A DNA stretch of 64,000 nt from Phaeobacter inhibens DSM 16374. GTDB taxonomy: Bacteria > Pseudomonadota > Alphaproteobacteria > Rhodobacterales > Rhodobacteraceae. Both the position numbers and the translations under genes were made by a program. The notes beneath the pieces are model-generated. The model saw only the letters and a program-made list of their open reading frames with translations. It was not told where the DNA came from and did not search any database. Positions 8,998-17,036 of the stretch are shown here, one piece after another (position 1 is the stretch's first letter; each line of letters begins with the position of its first letter). The stretch lies in assembly GCF_000473105.1 (NCBI RefSeq), contig NZ_KI421498.1:1798001-1862000 (forward strand). Direction: 5' to 3'.

Positions 8998-9443
8998 GCA
9001 GGCAGGCTCCCCTTCAGCACGTAGCGCAGGATTTCAACCACCTGCATCGGCTCCTTTGCCACCGCCAGTGCGGCAGCATGAACTTCCTTCAAGGCGTGCT
9101 GATGCTCATCCTGTGACAGCACGATCAACGACTTGCCAAGGGCTGCCGCATAACCGGCATCAAAAGCCGCGTTCCACTGTTTATACTTCTCACCAAATCG
9201 CACCACGACGATGTCGGCCTCTTCGATCCCCTTGCGGGTCCGGATCGCGTTGATCTTGGCTCCCTTGTGATCATGCCAGAATTTGTTTGGCTCCGCCCCA
9301 AGAATAGCAACACCGCAATCGTCGCTGGCGCCATGATCCGTCACCGGGCTGTTGAACTGCACGTCCAGATCCTTGGCCCCGGTGATAATCTGATCGCGCC
9401 AATCTGTGTGAATTTCACCTGAGAGATAAATGTTCAACGTCAT
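8994..9443 (-). CDS. YtoQ-family protein (nucleoside deoxyribosyltransferase-like fold)
   Basis: I chose the ATG giving MTLNIYLSGEIHTDWR because an AGGAAAGG ribosome-binding site sits just before it. A longer in-frame start exists but would run through the hairpin. The 149-residue protein contains SGEIHTDWR, PVTDHGASD and a conserved ADIVVVRFGEKYKQWNAAFDAGYA segment, which matches my memory of the YtoQ family. That family is distantly related to nucleoside 2-deoxyribosyltransferases and has no firmly known function. The gene overlaps the downstream GNAT gene by four bases. A large inverted repeat (9,462-9,511) lies immediately upstream of the ribosome-binding site. Confidence 0.7.
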   Translation of the reverse strand: MTLNIYLSGEIHTDWRDQIITGAKDLDVQFNSPVTDHGASDDCGVAILGAEPNKFWHDHKGAKINAIRTRKGIEEADIVVVRFGEKYKQWNAAFDAGYAAALGKSLIVLSQDEHQHALKEVHAAALAVAKEPMQVVEILRYVLKGSLPA

Positions 9444-9461
9444 GAAATGTCCTTTCCTGCG

Positions 9462-9511
9462 CCAGCAGTGAGGCTGCCGCGGCCATGCGGCCGTATCCGC
9501 CTCACTGCTGG
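9462..9511. repeat. Long stem-loop just upstream of the ytoQ-like ribosome-binding site
   Basis: CCAGCAGTGAGGC at 9,462-9,474 is perfectly complemented by GCCTCACTGCTGG at 9,499-9,511. The 24-base loop itself holds GGCC-ATGC-GGCC. On the minus strand the stem ends about four bases before the AGGAAAGG ribosome-binding site. It could be a terminator for the upstream methyltransferase gene without a T-tract, or a leader structure affecting translation. Confidence 0.6.
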
Positions 9512-9608
9512 GGTCGCTCATTCATTGATGCCATTGAACCAGGCACAGTACCCGGTCGGCAAGCAGGCGGAGTATTCACCAGTCGAGAGCCTTCGTCCAC
9601 TGCCGACC

Positions 9609-10244
9609 TCAACGACGTCGGGCCACCAGGTAGCGGCCAGGGGTGGACGCCGGATAATTGCCGGTCTCAATGATCTCGAAACCCGCCTGTTCAACTGCAG
9701 CCTCCAGATCTGCCACGCTGAGGAAACGCACGTTGCTCGGGGCCTGTCCAACCAGACGCATAAGCGGGATCAAGGTCAGGAACATCCAATATTTGAAGCT
9801 GCCCCGTGCCTCGCCCAGACAGGGTGTTTTTGAGATGAACAGCTTGCCGCTGGGCAGACGTTTGGCCACCGATAACAGCGCAGCGTCCAAATCCGGTACC
9901 AGATGTAACAGGTTGAATGCCATCACGGCGTCAAACGGTCCGGCGGGCAACCTATCATCGCTGCATTGCTCAAACCGAATATTATCGGCTCCCGCCTGTG
10001 CAGCCCTGTCGCGGCCGATATCAAGCATAGCATCCGACAGATCGGTTGCGGTGACCCTCCCAACTGCATCCGACAGTGCGATTGCCGTCGACCCGGTCCC
10101 ACAGCCGATTTCCAACGCATGATCCCCCACCGTGAGATAGGACCTGGTCCGTTCCAGTGTATATTGATAGGCGGCTTCGTCCCTTATCTTCGACTTGGCG
10201 TATTTTGGGGCTATCCGGTTCCAGAAATGGGCATCGGCTGTCAT
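9609..10244 (-). CDS. SAM-dependent class I methyltransferase
   Basis: The start MTADAHFWNRIAPKYA is chosen because AAGGAGAA stands at the right distance upstream. The longer open frame has no such signal. In the 211-residue protein, residues 45-53 (ALEIGCGTG) form motif I, the glycine-rich SAM-binding loop. The later segments VTATDLSDAML and FDAVMAFNLLHLVPD match motifs II and post-II of the UbiE/Methyltransf_11 group. The substrate is not evident; a small molecule or lipid is likely for this fold. The gene is divergent from a LysR-type regulator 87 bp away, which is its most likely controller. Confidence 0.85.
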   Translation of the reverse strand: MTADAHFWNRIAPKYAKSKIRDEAAYQYTLERTRSYLTVGDHALEIGCGTGSTAIALSDAVGRVTATDLSDAMLDIGRDRAAQAGADNIRFEQCSDDRLPAGPFDAVMAFNLLHLVPDLDAALLSVAKRLPSGKLFISKTPCLGEARGSFKYWMFLTLIPLMRLVGQAPSNVRFLSVADLEAAVEQAGFEIIETGNYPASTPGRYLVARRR

Positions 10245-10275
10245 CACACTTCTCCTTGAATGATGGTAGCTTAGC

Positions 10276-10334
10276 CATACAGAAACCAGCAATAAATGGC
10301 TGAAATTCGCAAGAGTGCTATACATTTCCGTATG
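10276..10334. promoter_or_regulatory. Spaced inverted repeat, possible LysR-type operator
   Basis: CATACAGAAA at 10,276-10,285 and TTTCCGTATG at 10,325-10,334 are inverted copies with one mismatch in ten. They lie in the divergent control region between the methyltransferase and LysR genes. LysR proteins often bind such dyads next to the gene they control. The second arm overlaps the chosen ATG of the regulator gene, which would fit autoregulation. The spacing between arms is longer than typical for one site. Confidence 0.3.
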
Positions 10335-11210
10335 AATAATCCGGATTGGAACCACATTCGCGCCTTCCTGGCGACCGCTGAGACCGGCTCACTCTCAGCT
10401 GGGGCGCGCAAACTGGGCCTGACCCAACCAACCCTGTCCCGTCAGGTTGCAGCGCTTGAGGCGGACTTGGGGGTCTTGCTGTTCGAACGATTGGGGCGCG
10501 GTCTCACGCTGACTTCGGCGGGACATGACCTGCTGAACCACAGCCGCACAATGGGAGCGGCCGCCGAGGCACTGTCGCTCGCCGCCACCGGGCAAGCGCA
10601 GGCTATTGAGGGCACGGTCCGAATAACCGCAAGCGACCTCATGTCCGCCTATGTGCTCCCCCCGGCTCTCCACCAGCTGAGACAGCGCGCACCACGGCTG
10701 ACGATTGATGTGGTGGCTGCAAATGACATTCGCGATCTGATGCGACGGGAGGCGGATATCGCCATCCGCCATGTGCGTCCGGACCAGCCCGAATTGATTA
10801 CCCGTTTGGTCAGAGAGTCACATGCCCATTTCTACGCTGCCTCCAGTTACCTGGAGCGCCGGGGCCGCCCGCAATCACCCGAAGATATGTCACGTCATGA
10901 TTTTGTGGGTTTCGCCGATCTGGAGCGGTCGATTGAATTCATGGCCCCACTCGGCATCCACCTGACAGCGCAGAATTTTCGGATCAAATCCACCAGTGGC
11001 CTTGCCTCTTGGGAGTTGGTCAAACAGGGGTTTGGCATCTGTCCGATGATGACAGCTGTGGCAGATCCAACCCCCGGAATCGAACGCCTGTTGCCCGGTC
11101 TGGACCCGATTACCTTCCCGATTTGGCTGACCACACATCGGGAATTGCACACCAGCCGAAGGATCCGGCTCGTTTTTGATCTGCTCGCAGACTTCCTCTG
11201 CCATATATAA
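10332..11210 (+). CDS. LysR-family transcriptional regulator
   Basis: This is a 292-residue protein from the ATG that gives MNNPDWNHIRAFLATAETGS. An upstream ATG at 10,296 would add 12 residues not usual for the family. The N-terminal winged helix-turn-helix (about residues 6-65) contains SLSAGARKLGLTQPTLSRQV and the following ERLGRGLTLTSAG. The C-terminal half is a periplasmic-binding-protein-like effector domain. It is divergent from the methyltransferase gene, and by the usual LysR logic it should regulate that gene and itself. The last bases run into a perfect bidirectional terminator. Confidence 0.88.
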   Translation: MNNPDWNHIRAFLATAETGSLSAGARKLGLTQPTLSRQVAALEADLGVLLFERLGRGLTLTSAGHDLLNHSRTMGAAAEALSLAATGQAQAIEGTVRITASDLMSAYVLPPALHQLRQRAPRLTIDVVAANDIRDLMRREADIAIRHVRPDQPELITRLVRESHAHFYAASSYLERRGRPQSPEDMSRHDFVGFADLERSIEFMAPLGIHLTAQNFRIKSTSGLASWELVKQGFGICPMMTAVADPTPGIERLLPGLDPITFPIWLTTHRELHTSRRIRLVFDLLADFLCHI

Positions 11211-11238
11211 AAACGCGCCCGGAACCGGGCGCGTTTTC
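11209..11238. terminator. Bidirectional Rho-independent terminator between the lysR gene and pheT
   Basis: A 13-bp perfect stem (AAAACGCGCCCGG / CCGGGCGCGTTTT) with a two-base central AA lies between the convergent LysR and pheT genes. T-runs follow on both strands (TTTTCCT on plus, TTTTTATATA on minus). The stem includes the last base of the LysR stop codon. Confidence 0.92.
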
Positions 11239-11281
11239 CTCATGATACGATCGGACCGGACCAACTGTCCTGCATCCTCTG

Positions 11282-13678
11282 TTATCCGCGCAATGTGCCG
11301 CCGGTCGCCTTTGTGACCTTGGCCACAATCTTGGCGCTGACCGCTTCGATATCCTTTTCGGTCAGGGTCTTGTCAGTCGGTTGCAACCGCACGGTGATGG
11401 CCAGCGATTTGCTGCCTTCTCCCAGGCTGCCACCGATGAATTCGTCAAACACACGCACGTCATCGATCAGCGCCTTATCCGCGCCGACGGCGGCGTTGAC
11501 CAGGGTCAGCGCTTCGACATCATCCGCCACGACAAAAGCAAAATCACGCTCCACCGCCTGCAGATCGCTTTGGACCAATGCACCTCGGTTGGCACCGGAT
11601 TTGCGCGGCATCGGCACCTCATCAGGCCAGATGGTAAAGGCCACGGCGGATCCCTTGATGCCCATTTCGCTCAGCACTTTGGGGTGAAGTTCGCCGAAGA
11701 CACCCAGCACCTTCTTCGGGCCAAGACAGATTTTGCCGTGGCGCCCCGGATGCCACCAGGATTGTGCCCCGCGCAGGATCTGGACCTTGGCAGGCGCACC
11801 GATCGCTGCCAAAACCGCCTCAATATCAGCCTTGGCATCAAAGGTGTCGACCGCACGGCTGGCGCCGTGCACATCCTTGGGACCGGTCCGCCCAACCAGC
11901 AGGCCCGAAATCAGGTTATGCTGCTCACCGGGCTCCCCCCCGTGGAAAGCAGGTCCTGCCTCGAACAACGCCAGATCCATGAAGCCCCGCGCCTGATTGC
12001 GCGCCGCAGCCTGCAACAGGCCGGGAAGCAGCGCAGGACGCATATGCGACATCTCGGACGAGATTGGATTGGCCAGCATGGTGGCATCATCACCACCGCC
12101 GAACAGCGCCGCAGAAGCCTTGTCAATGAACGTGTAGCTTACCACCTCATTGTAGCCGAGGCTGGCACAGGTCCGGCGTGCAATCTGCTGGCGGCGTTGT
12201 TGGGGTGTCATCACAGGCGCAGGCACACCATCGGTCAACCGCGGCAGAGGCTTGCCTTCCAGCTTTGTCAGCGAGGCAATCCGCGCCACTTCCTCAACCA
12301 GATCCGCCTCGCCCATCACATCAGGGCGCCAGCTCGGGACATGCGCCATATTGCCTTCCAGACGGAAGCCCAGCCGGGTCAATGTCTGGCGCTGTTCGGA
12401 TTCCGGAATATCCATGCCGACCAGCGACTGAACCCGCTCCGGATCCAGCTTGTAAGCCCGCGCATGTTCCGGCACAGCACCTGCGGTCACCACATTCGAC
12501 GGCTCACCGCCGCAGAGATCGAGGATCATGCGGGTAGCATGATCCAGCCCGTCGCGCGTGTATTCAGGGTCAACGCCCCGTTCAAACCGATAGCGCGCGT
12601 CAGAGTTGATTTTCAGCGCACGGCCTGTGGTCGCGATTTGAACGTGGTCCCAGAAAGCGCTCTCCAGGAACACATCGGCGGTCTCCTCGGTGCAGCCCGT
12701 GGCAACCCCGCCCATGATGCCTGCAATGCTCTCTGCGCCATTGTCGTCAGAGATCACCATCTGCCCCTCGGAGAGAGTGTAGTCCTTCTCATCCAGCGCT
12801 GTCAGCGTCTCGCCACCAACGGCACGGTGAACGCGCAGATTGCCTGCCACTTTCGCTGCATCAAACACATGCAACGGGCGGTTCTGATCGAAGGTGAAAT
12901 AATTGGTGATATCGACCAGTGTCGAGATCGGACGCAATCCGATGGCGCTCAGCCGATCCTGCAGCCACTGCGGGCTTGGGCCGTTCTTGACGCCGCGGAT
13001 CAGGCGACCGGTGAACAGCGGGCAACCATCCAGTGTATCCTCGGCAATATCAACCTTGAGCGGGCTCTCATAAACGCCGTCAACCGGCTCAATCGTGAGC
13101 GGTTTCAGCGTACCCAGACCGCGTGCGGCCAGATCACGGGCGATGCCGCGCACACCCAATGCATCCGGGCGGTTCGGAGTGATGGCAATTTCGATAACCG
13201 GATCCACCTTGGCCGGGGCATTCTGTGCCAACCAGTCAACAAACCGATCCCCGACCTCTCCCGAGGGCAGTTCGATAATGCCGTCATGTTCATCCGACAG
13301 CTCCAGCTCACGCTCGGAGGCCATCATGCCAAAGCTTTCGACACCGCGGATCTTGCCAACACCGATGGTGATATCGAGGCCCGGAATATACATGCCCGGT
13401 TTACACACCACCACGGTGATGCCCTCGCGGGCATTGGGGGCACCGCAGATGATTTGCATCTCACCTTCGTCAGTGTCGACCTTACACACCCGCAGTTTGT
13501 CCGCATCGGGGTGCTTCTCAGCATGTTTCACATAGCCCAGAGTAAAGTCCTTGAGCCGGTCGGCAGGGTTGGACACGCCCTCGACCTCGAGGCCGAGATC
13601 GGTCAGGGTTTCTGTGATATCCTCGACCGATGCGTCGGTCTCGAGGTGGTCTTTCAGCCAAGAAAGAGTGAATTTCAT
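11282..13678 (-). CDS. pheT: Phenylalanine--tRNA ligase beta subunit
   Basis: This 798-residue protein has the full PheT architecture. The N-terminal EMAP/tRNA-binding OB fold lies at about 40-150 (GYVKHAEKHPDADKLRVCKV). B3/B4 and B5 domains occupy the middle (ITNYFTFDQNRPLHVFDAAK). A catalytic-like core and a C-terminal ferredoxin-fold anticodon-binding domain follow (VQSDLQAVERDFAFVV near residue 710). Together with PheS it forms the alpha2-beta2 enzyme that charges tRNA-Phe. pheS lies about 1 kb upstream on the same strand, with a broken secreted-hydrolase gene between. A strong terminator lies at its 3' side. Confidence 0.97.
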   Translation of the reverse strand: MKFTLSWLKDHLETDASVEDITETLTDLGLEVEGVSNPADRLKDFTLGYVKHAEKHPDADKLRVCKVDTDEGEMQIICGAPNAREGITVVVCKPGMYIPGLDITIGVGKIRGVESFGMMASERELELSDEHDGIIELPSGEVGDRFVDWLAQNAPAKVDPVIEIAITPNRPDALGVRGIARDLAARGLGTLKPLTIEPVDGVYESPLKVDIAEDTLDGCPLFTGRLIRGVKNGPSPQWLQDRLSAIGLRPISTLVDITNYFTFDQNRPLHVFDAAKVAGNLRVHRAVGGETLTALDEKDYTLSEGQMVISDDNGAESIAGIMGGVATGCTEETADVFLESAFWDHVQIATTGRALKINSDARYRFERGVDPEYTRDGLDHATRMILDLCGGEPSNVVTAGAVPEHARAYKLDPERVQSLVGMDIPESEQRQTLTRLGFRLEGNMAHVPSWRPDVMGEADLVEEVARIASLTKLEGKPLPRLTDGVPAPVMTPQQRRQQIARRTCASLGYNEVVSYTFIDKASAALFGGGDDATMLANPISSEMSHMRPALLPGLLQAAARNQARGFMDLALFEAGPAFHGGEPGEQHNLISGLLVGRTGPKDVHGASRAVDTFDAKADIEAVLAAIGAPAKVQILRGAQSWWHPGRHGKICLGPKKVLGVFGELHPKVLSEMGIKGSAVAFTIWPDEVPMPRKSGANRGALVQSDLQAVERDFAFVVADDVEALTLVNAAVGADKALIDDVRVFDEFIGGSLGEGSKSLAITVRLQPTDKTLTEKDIEAVSAKIVAKVTKATGGTLRG

Positions 13679-13767
13679 CGGTCCGGTTTCCTATGGCAAG
13701 CCATGCATGTTGCAGCAGGCAATGACAAAGATTGCCCCCATGTGCAAGCCTTGGCGCGGCTCGGGGC

Positions 13768-14589
13768 CTAAGGATAGCTGGGGGTGAGGCCCAAAAGCTC
13801 ATCAAGCTGCCGCCCGATCCATCCGTGCGGAATGAAATGCCCACCGGGATACAGATCAAGCGTGACATCGCGCCCCGCGCAGCTCCAGCTGGTGCGAGAA
13901 AAAGTCAGGAAACTGCGTGCCTGCCAGTCCTTCTGCGGCGCGCCCGCGCCGTTACAACCAAAGGCCCGCCGCCACAGAGCCACCGGATAAGTCACGTCCC
14001 CTCCCGGCCCCATCGGAAAATCCATCACCTGATCAGCAAGACCATGCACATGGCGCACCTCTTCGGGGGCTTGCGGACAGGTCTCGGTCTGATCGATGCT
14101 CCCGGCAACGGCCAAAAGCGCCGCCACATCTGCGCCGCTTTGGCAGACATAGCGCCAGGCCATTGCCGACCCGTATGAGTAGCCGGACACATAGACCTTC
14201 TTCTGATCGACAGGATAGCGCCTGTTCACATCGTCCAGCACCGCGTCGGCAAAGGGCACATCTTCGGTGCCTGCAGTCCAGAAATTCCAACTCTTGCCGC
14301 GACCGTTGGGGGTCACCAGCAGGACCCCCCGCCGCTTGGCCGAGGCCCCTACCCGATCTGAGCGTTGCGCATGTTTTCCCGTCCGCGACCATCCGTGAAA
14401 ATGCAGCAATACAGGCAACGGCGTCACCCCGTCCCAATCCTCCGGCTCCATCACGTGATAGCTACGCTCTCCCAGCTCACAGGCGAGATCTCCCCCGCAA
14501 GGAGCAGCATTGCCCTTCTAGGGTCCCATAGCAAGGGCGGAGGTGGCGCACATGTAAGCGGTTGAGAGCAAGAGGAGAAAACGTGTCAT
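13768..14589 (-). pseudogene. Secreted PHB-depolymerase-like esterase interrupted by an in-frame amber codon
   Basis: One frame runs from an ATG at 14,589 to 13,768. It starts with a signal peptide (MTRFLLLLSTAYMCATSALA) and meets TAG at 14,518-14,520 after 23 codons. It then continues in the same frame with NAAPCGGDLACELGERSYHV, the typical start of a mature PHB-depolymerase/LpqC-like alpha/beta hydrolase. The rest has HFHGWSRTG (oxyanion region), GYSYGSAMAW (nucleophile elbow with its serine) and a late GGHFIPHGW histidine. A shorter frame starting at a GTG (14,454) would lack the signal peptide and the first strand. The gene lies between pheS and pheT. One substitution would restore a full secreted enzyme, so the lesion is recent or is a sequencing error. 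Confidence 0.75.
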
Positions 14590-14666
14590 AGACGGGAGGC
14601 TACCCGACACCACGCCCCTGTCATTTCACATGTTTGTGGGGCGGTGAACCTAGGCCGCCAAACCAA

Positions 14667-14696
14667 AACGCCCGCCTCAGGTACGAGGCAGGCGTT
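14667..14696 (-). terminator. Rho-independent terminator of pheS
   Basis: A 12-bp stem (AACGCCTGCCTC / GAGGCGGGCGTT on the minus strand, one mismatch) with a 6-base loop is followed by TTTTGGTTT. It begins about 20 bp past the pheS stop, so pheS and pheT are probably not one simple transcript. Confidence 0.8.
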
Positions 14697-14716
14697 CAGA
14701 AGTCCGTCATCCGGGC

Positions 14717-15790
14717 CTAGCGGCTCAGGCCACCGTGCAGTGTCGGCACATCCAGACACTGGAACCCGTAGTGGCGCAGCCAGCGCAGGTCGCTGTCGAA
14801 GAACGCGCGCAGATCGGGGATGCCGTATTTCAGCATTGCAATCCGGTCGATCCCCATCCCGAAGGCAAAGCCCTGATAGACATCGGGATCAATCCCACCC
14901 GCAGCGATCACCTTGGGGTGCACCATGCCGGAGCCGAGGATTTCCAGCCAGTCGTCGCCCTCACCGATTTTCAAGGTGCCATCTTTCCAGGAGCAGCGAA
15001 TATCCACCTCTGCCGACGGCTCGGTGAAGGGGAAGTGCGAGGCCCGGAAGCGCAGATCGACGCTATCCACCTCAAAGTAGGATTTCACGAACTCTTCCAG
15101 CACCCACTTCAGGTTGGCCATGGAGATATTCTTGTCCAGCGCGAGGCCTTCGACCTGGTGGAACATCGGTGTGTGAGTCTGGTCATAGTCAGCGCGATAG
15201 ACACCGCCCGGACAGATGATGCGCAGCGGCGCGCCCATCTTCTCCATTGAACGGATCTGCACCGGCGACGTATGGGTGCGCAGCACATGCGGCGGGCGGT
15301 CGTCGCCCTCAGCACGGTGCATGTAAAATGTATCCATCTCGGCGCGGGCCGGGTGATGGCCGGGAATATTCAGCGCATCGAAATTGTACCAGTCGGTGTC
15401 GATACGCGGGCCTTCGGCAACGGAGAACCCCAGCTCGGCAAAAATCGCCGTCAGCTCTTCGCTGGCCTGGCTGATCGGATGTAGCGAGCCATTGCGCGTC
15501 GGGCGGGTCGGCAGCGTGACATCTAGCCATTCCGTCCGCAGGCGTGCGTCCAGTGCGGCGTCCGCAAGCCCCGCCTTCTTGGCCGCCAGTGCGGCGTTGA
15601 TCTCATCCTTCAGCGCGTTGAGAGCCGGACCTGCAACCTGCCGCTCTTCGGGCGTCATCTTGCCCAGCTCGCGCATCTTAAGGCTGACGTCGCCTTTTTT
15701 ACCAACGGCTGCGACCCGGATGGCCTCCAGCGCGTTCTCATCGGCAGCATCGGCGATCTGCCCGAGATATTTTGCTTTAAGATCGTCCAT
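14717..15790 (-). CDS. pheS: Phenylalanine--tRNA ligase alpha subunit
   Basis: This 357-residue class II aminoacyl-tRNA synthetase catalytic subunit starts with an N-terminal coiled coil of about 90 residues ([20 protein letters not shown]). Motif 1 follows around [17 protein letters not shown] and motif 2 around [16 protein letters not shown]. Motif 3 is [20 protein letters not shown] near the C-terminus. The length is normal. It pairs with the PheT encoded about 1 kb downstream. Confidence 0.97.
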   Translation of the reverse strand: MDDLKAKYLGQIADAADENALEAIRVAAVGKKGDVSLKMRELGKMTPEERQVAGPALNALKDEINAALAAKKAGLADAALDARLRTEWLDVTLPTRPTRNGSLHPISQASEELTAIFAELGFSVAEGPRIDTDWYNFDALNIPGHHPARAEMDTFYMHRAEGDDRPPHVLRTHTSPVQIRSMEKMGAPLRIICPGGVYRADYDQTHTPMFHQVEGLALDKNISMANLKWVLEEFVKSYFEVDSVDLRFRASHFPFTEPSAEVDIRCSWKDGTLKIGEGDDWLEILGSGMVHPKVIAAGGIDPDVYQGFAFGMGIDRIAMLKYGIPDLRAFFDSDLRWLRHYGFQCLDVPTLHGGLSR

Positions 15791-15956
15791 GACGGTCCCC
15801 TGAATAATGCTGCCGCTCTGCTATCACAGCAGAGGCTGAAAGCAAGCATTTGCACCGGCTCTAAGCCAATCAGAACACAATCGCGACAATCCGGCAGCCC
15901 CAACGCACACCCGACGCCGCTGACCGGACGAAAGTGGCAAATAGGGTGCGACATGC

Positions 15957-15986
15957 AAAACGGGCCGCTCTTTCCAGAGCGGCCCG
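15957..15986 (-). terminator. Rho-independent terminator of rplT
   Basis: CGGGCCGCTC and GAGCGGCCCG form a 10-bp perfect stem with a 6-base loop. On the minus strand it is followed by TTTTGC. It lies 25 bp past the rplT stop. Confidence 0.88.
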
Positions 15987-16010
15987 CTTGTGATCTTCCT
16001 GTGCCTGAAC

Positions 16011-16376
16011 TTAGGCAGCCAGGGCGCTTTGTGCTTGCTTCACGATAGCACCGAAGGCTTCGGGTTCGTGGACGGCCAGATCGGCCAGCACTTTGCGGTC
16101 CACTTCGATACCGGCCAGGGTCAGGCCGTTGATGAAGCGGGAGTATGTCAGAGCCTCGTCATGGCTACGCACAGCTGCGTTGATCCGCTGGATCCACAGC
16201 GCGCGGAAATTCCGCTTGCGGTTCTTACGGTCGCGAGTTGCGTATTGATTTGCCTTGTCAACGGCCTGACGTGCTACCTTGAAGGTATTCTTACGACGGC
16301 CATAATAGCCTTTTGCGGCCTTGATGACTTTCTTGTGACGGGCGTGAGTTGTGGTACCACCTTTAACGCGGGACAT
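16011..16376 (-). CDS. rplT: 50S ribosomal protein L20
   Basis: This 121-residue, very basic protein starts [19 protein letters not shown]. It contains [19 protein letters not shown] and [18 protein letters not shown], which are diagnostic of L20. It binds 23S rRNA early in large-subunit assembly. AGGAG precedes the ATG. It follows rpmI by about 15 bp, the conserved rpmI-rplT pair. infC is not adjacent, and a terminator closes the unit. Confidence 0.98.
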   Translation of the reverse strand: MSRVKGGTTTHARHKKVIKAAKGYYGRRKNTFKVARQAVDKANQYATRDRKNRKRNFRALWIQRINAAVRSHDEALTYSRFINGLTLAGIEVDRKVLADLAVHEPEAFGAIVKQAQSALAA

Positions 16377-16391
16377 ATCTCAGATCTCCTC

Positions 16392-16592
16392 TTAGCGGTC
16401 GTAGGGCATGAAGCCCTTGACGATCTTTGCGTCGGGTGCCGACAGGGTAGTGGTGCCGCGAGCGTCGCGGATGAACTTGCGGGTCCGCTTGATCATGCCG
16501 TGGCGCTTGCCGGCCTGACCTGCGAGAACCTTGCCGGTCGCGGTCACTTTGAAGCGCTTCTTGGCGCTCGATTTTGTCTTCATTTTGGGCAT
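16392..16592 (-). CDS. rpmI: 50S ribosomal protein L35
   Basis: This 66-residue protein starts at [20 protein letters not shown], the universal L35 N-terminus. An upstream in-frame ATG would add five residues and is not used because an AGGAGAC-type ribosome-binding site lies before the chosen start. It ends MPYDR. It is a small basic protein of the large ribosomal subunit, co-transcribed with rplT. Confidence 0.97.
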   Translation of the reverse strand: MPKMKTKSSAKKRFKVTATGKVLAGQAGKRHGMIKRTRKFIRDARGTTTLSAPDAKIVKGFMPYDR

Positions 16593-16779
16593 TTCCGTCT
16601 CCTTCAATGCGGGTTCGGTCTATGCGCGACTCGGCATGCCACTCTGGGCCGGCCACGCGAACAGGGGTGCCGTTTACGCAAGCCAGGCTATAAGGGCAAG
16701 CAGATTCTTCATCTGAGACACCAAGATCTCACATTCAGGCCGGATGGGATCGGCTGCGGCAATCACCCCGCAACCACGG

Positions 16780-17001
16780 TCAGGTAAATCGGCCAATCAC
16801 CCGGAAAATTGCCTTGGGAATATCATCGATCTGATAGCCCCCAGATTTGGTGCTGAAGGCATATAGTAGCAGACCAACCGCCAGGACAAGAAAAACCGCC
16901 GACACCCTGGGGGTGCGGCGGTCACTTGCGGCTGACAACAGCGATGGGATTGCCAGAAAGGCGAGCAAGAGCCCAAGCACCAGTGCCAGATCCGTATCCA
17001 T
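16780..17001 (-). CDS. Small membrane protein of unknown function
   Basis: A 73-residue product from MDTDLALVLGLLLAFLAIPS has two hydrophobic helices (about 5-22 and 35-52). A short soluble tail follows (GGYQIDDIPKAIFRVIGRF). An in-frame GTG or ATG five codons upstream is also possible. It lies 35 bp after the pyk stop on the same strand and is likely co-transcribed with pyk. I do not recognise a named family. Confidence 0.6.
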   Translation of the reverse strand: MDTDLALVLGLLLAFLAIPSLLSAASDRRTPRVSAVFLVLAVGLLLYAFSTKSGGYQIDDIPKAIFRVIGRFT

Positions 17002-17036
17002 GCTGCGCGCCCTCATTGAGATAAGACGCGACTAGG

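Noticed and set aside
11381-13771. A 796-codon plus-strand open frame opposite pheT
   Set aside because: It is the antisense of pheT in high-GC DNA; the pheT strand carries all the family motifs.
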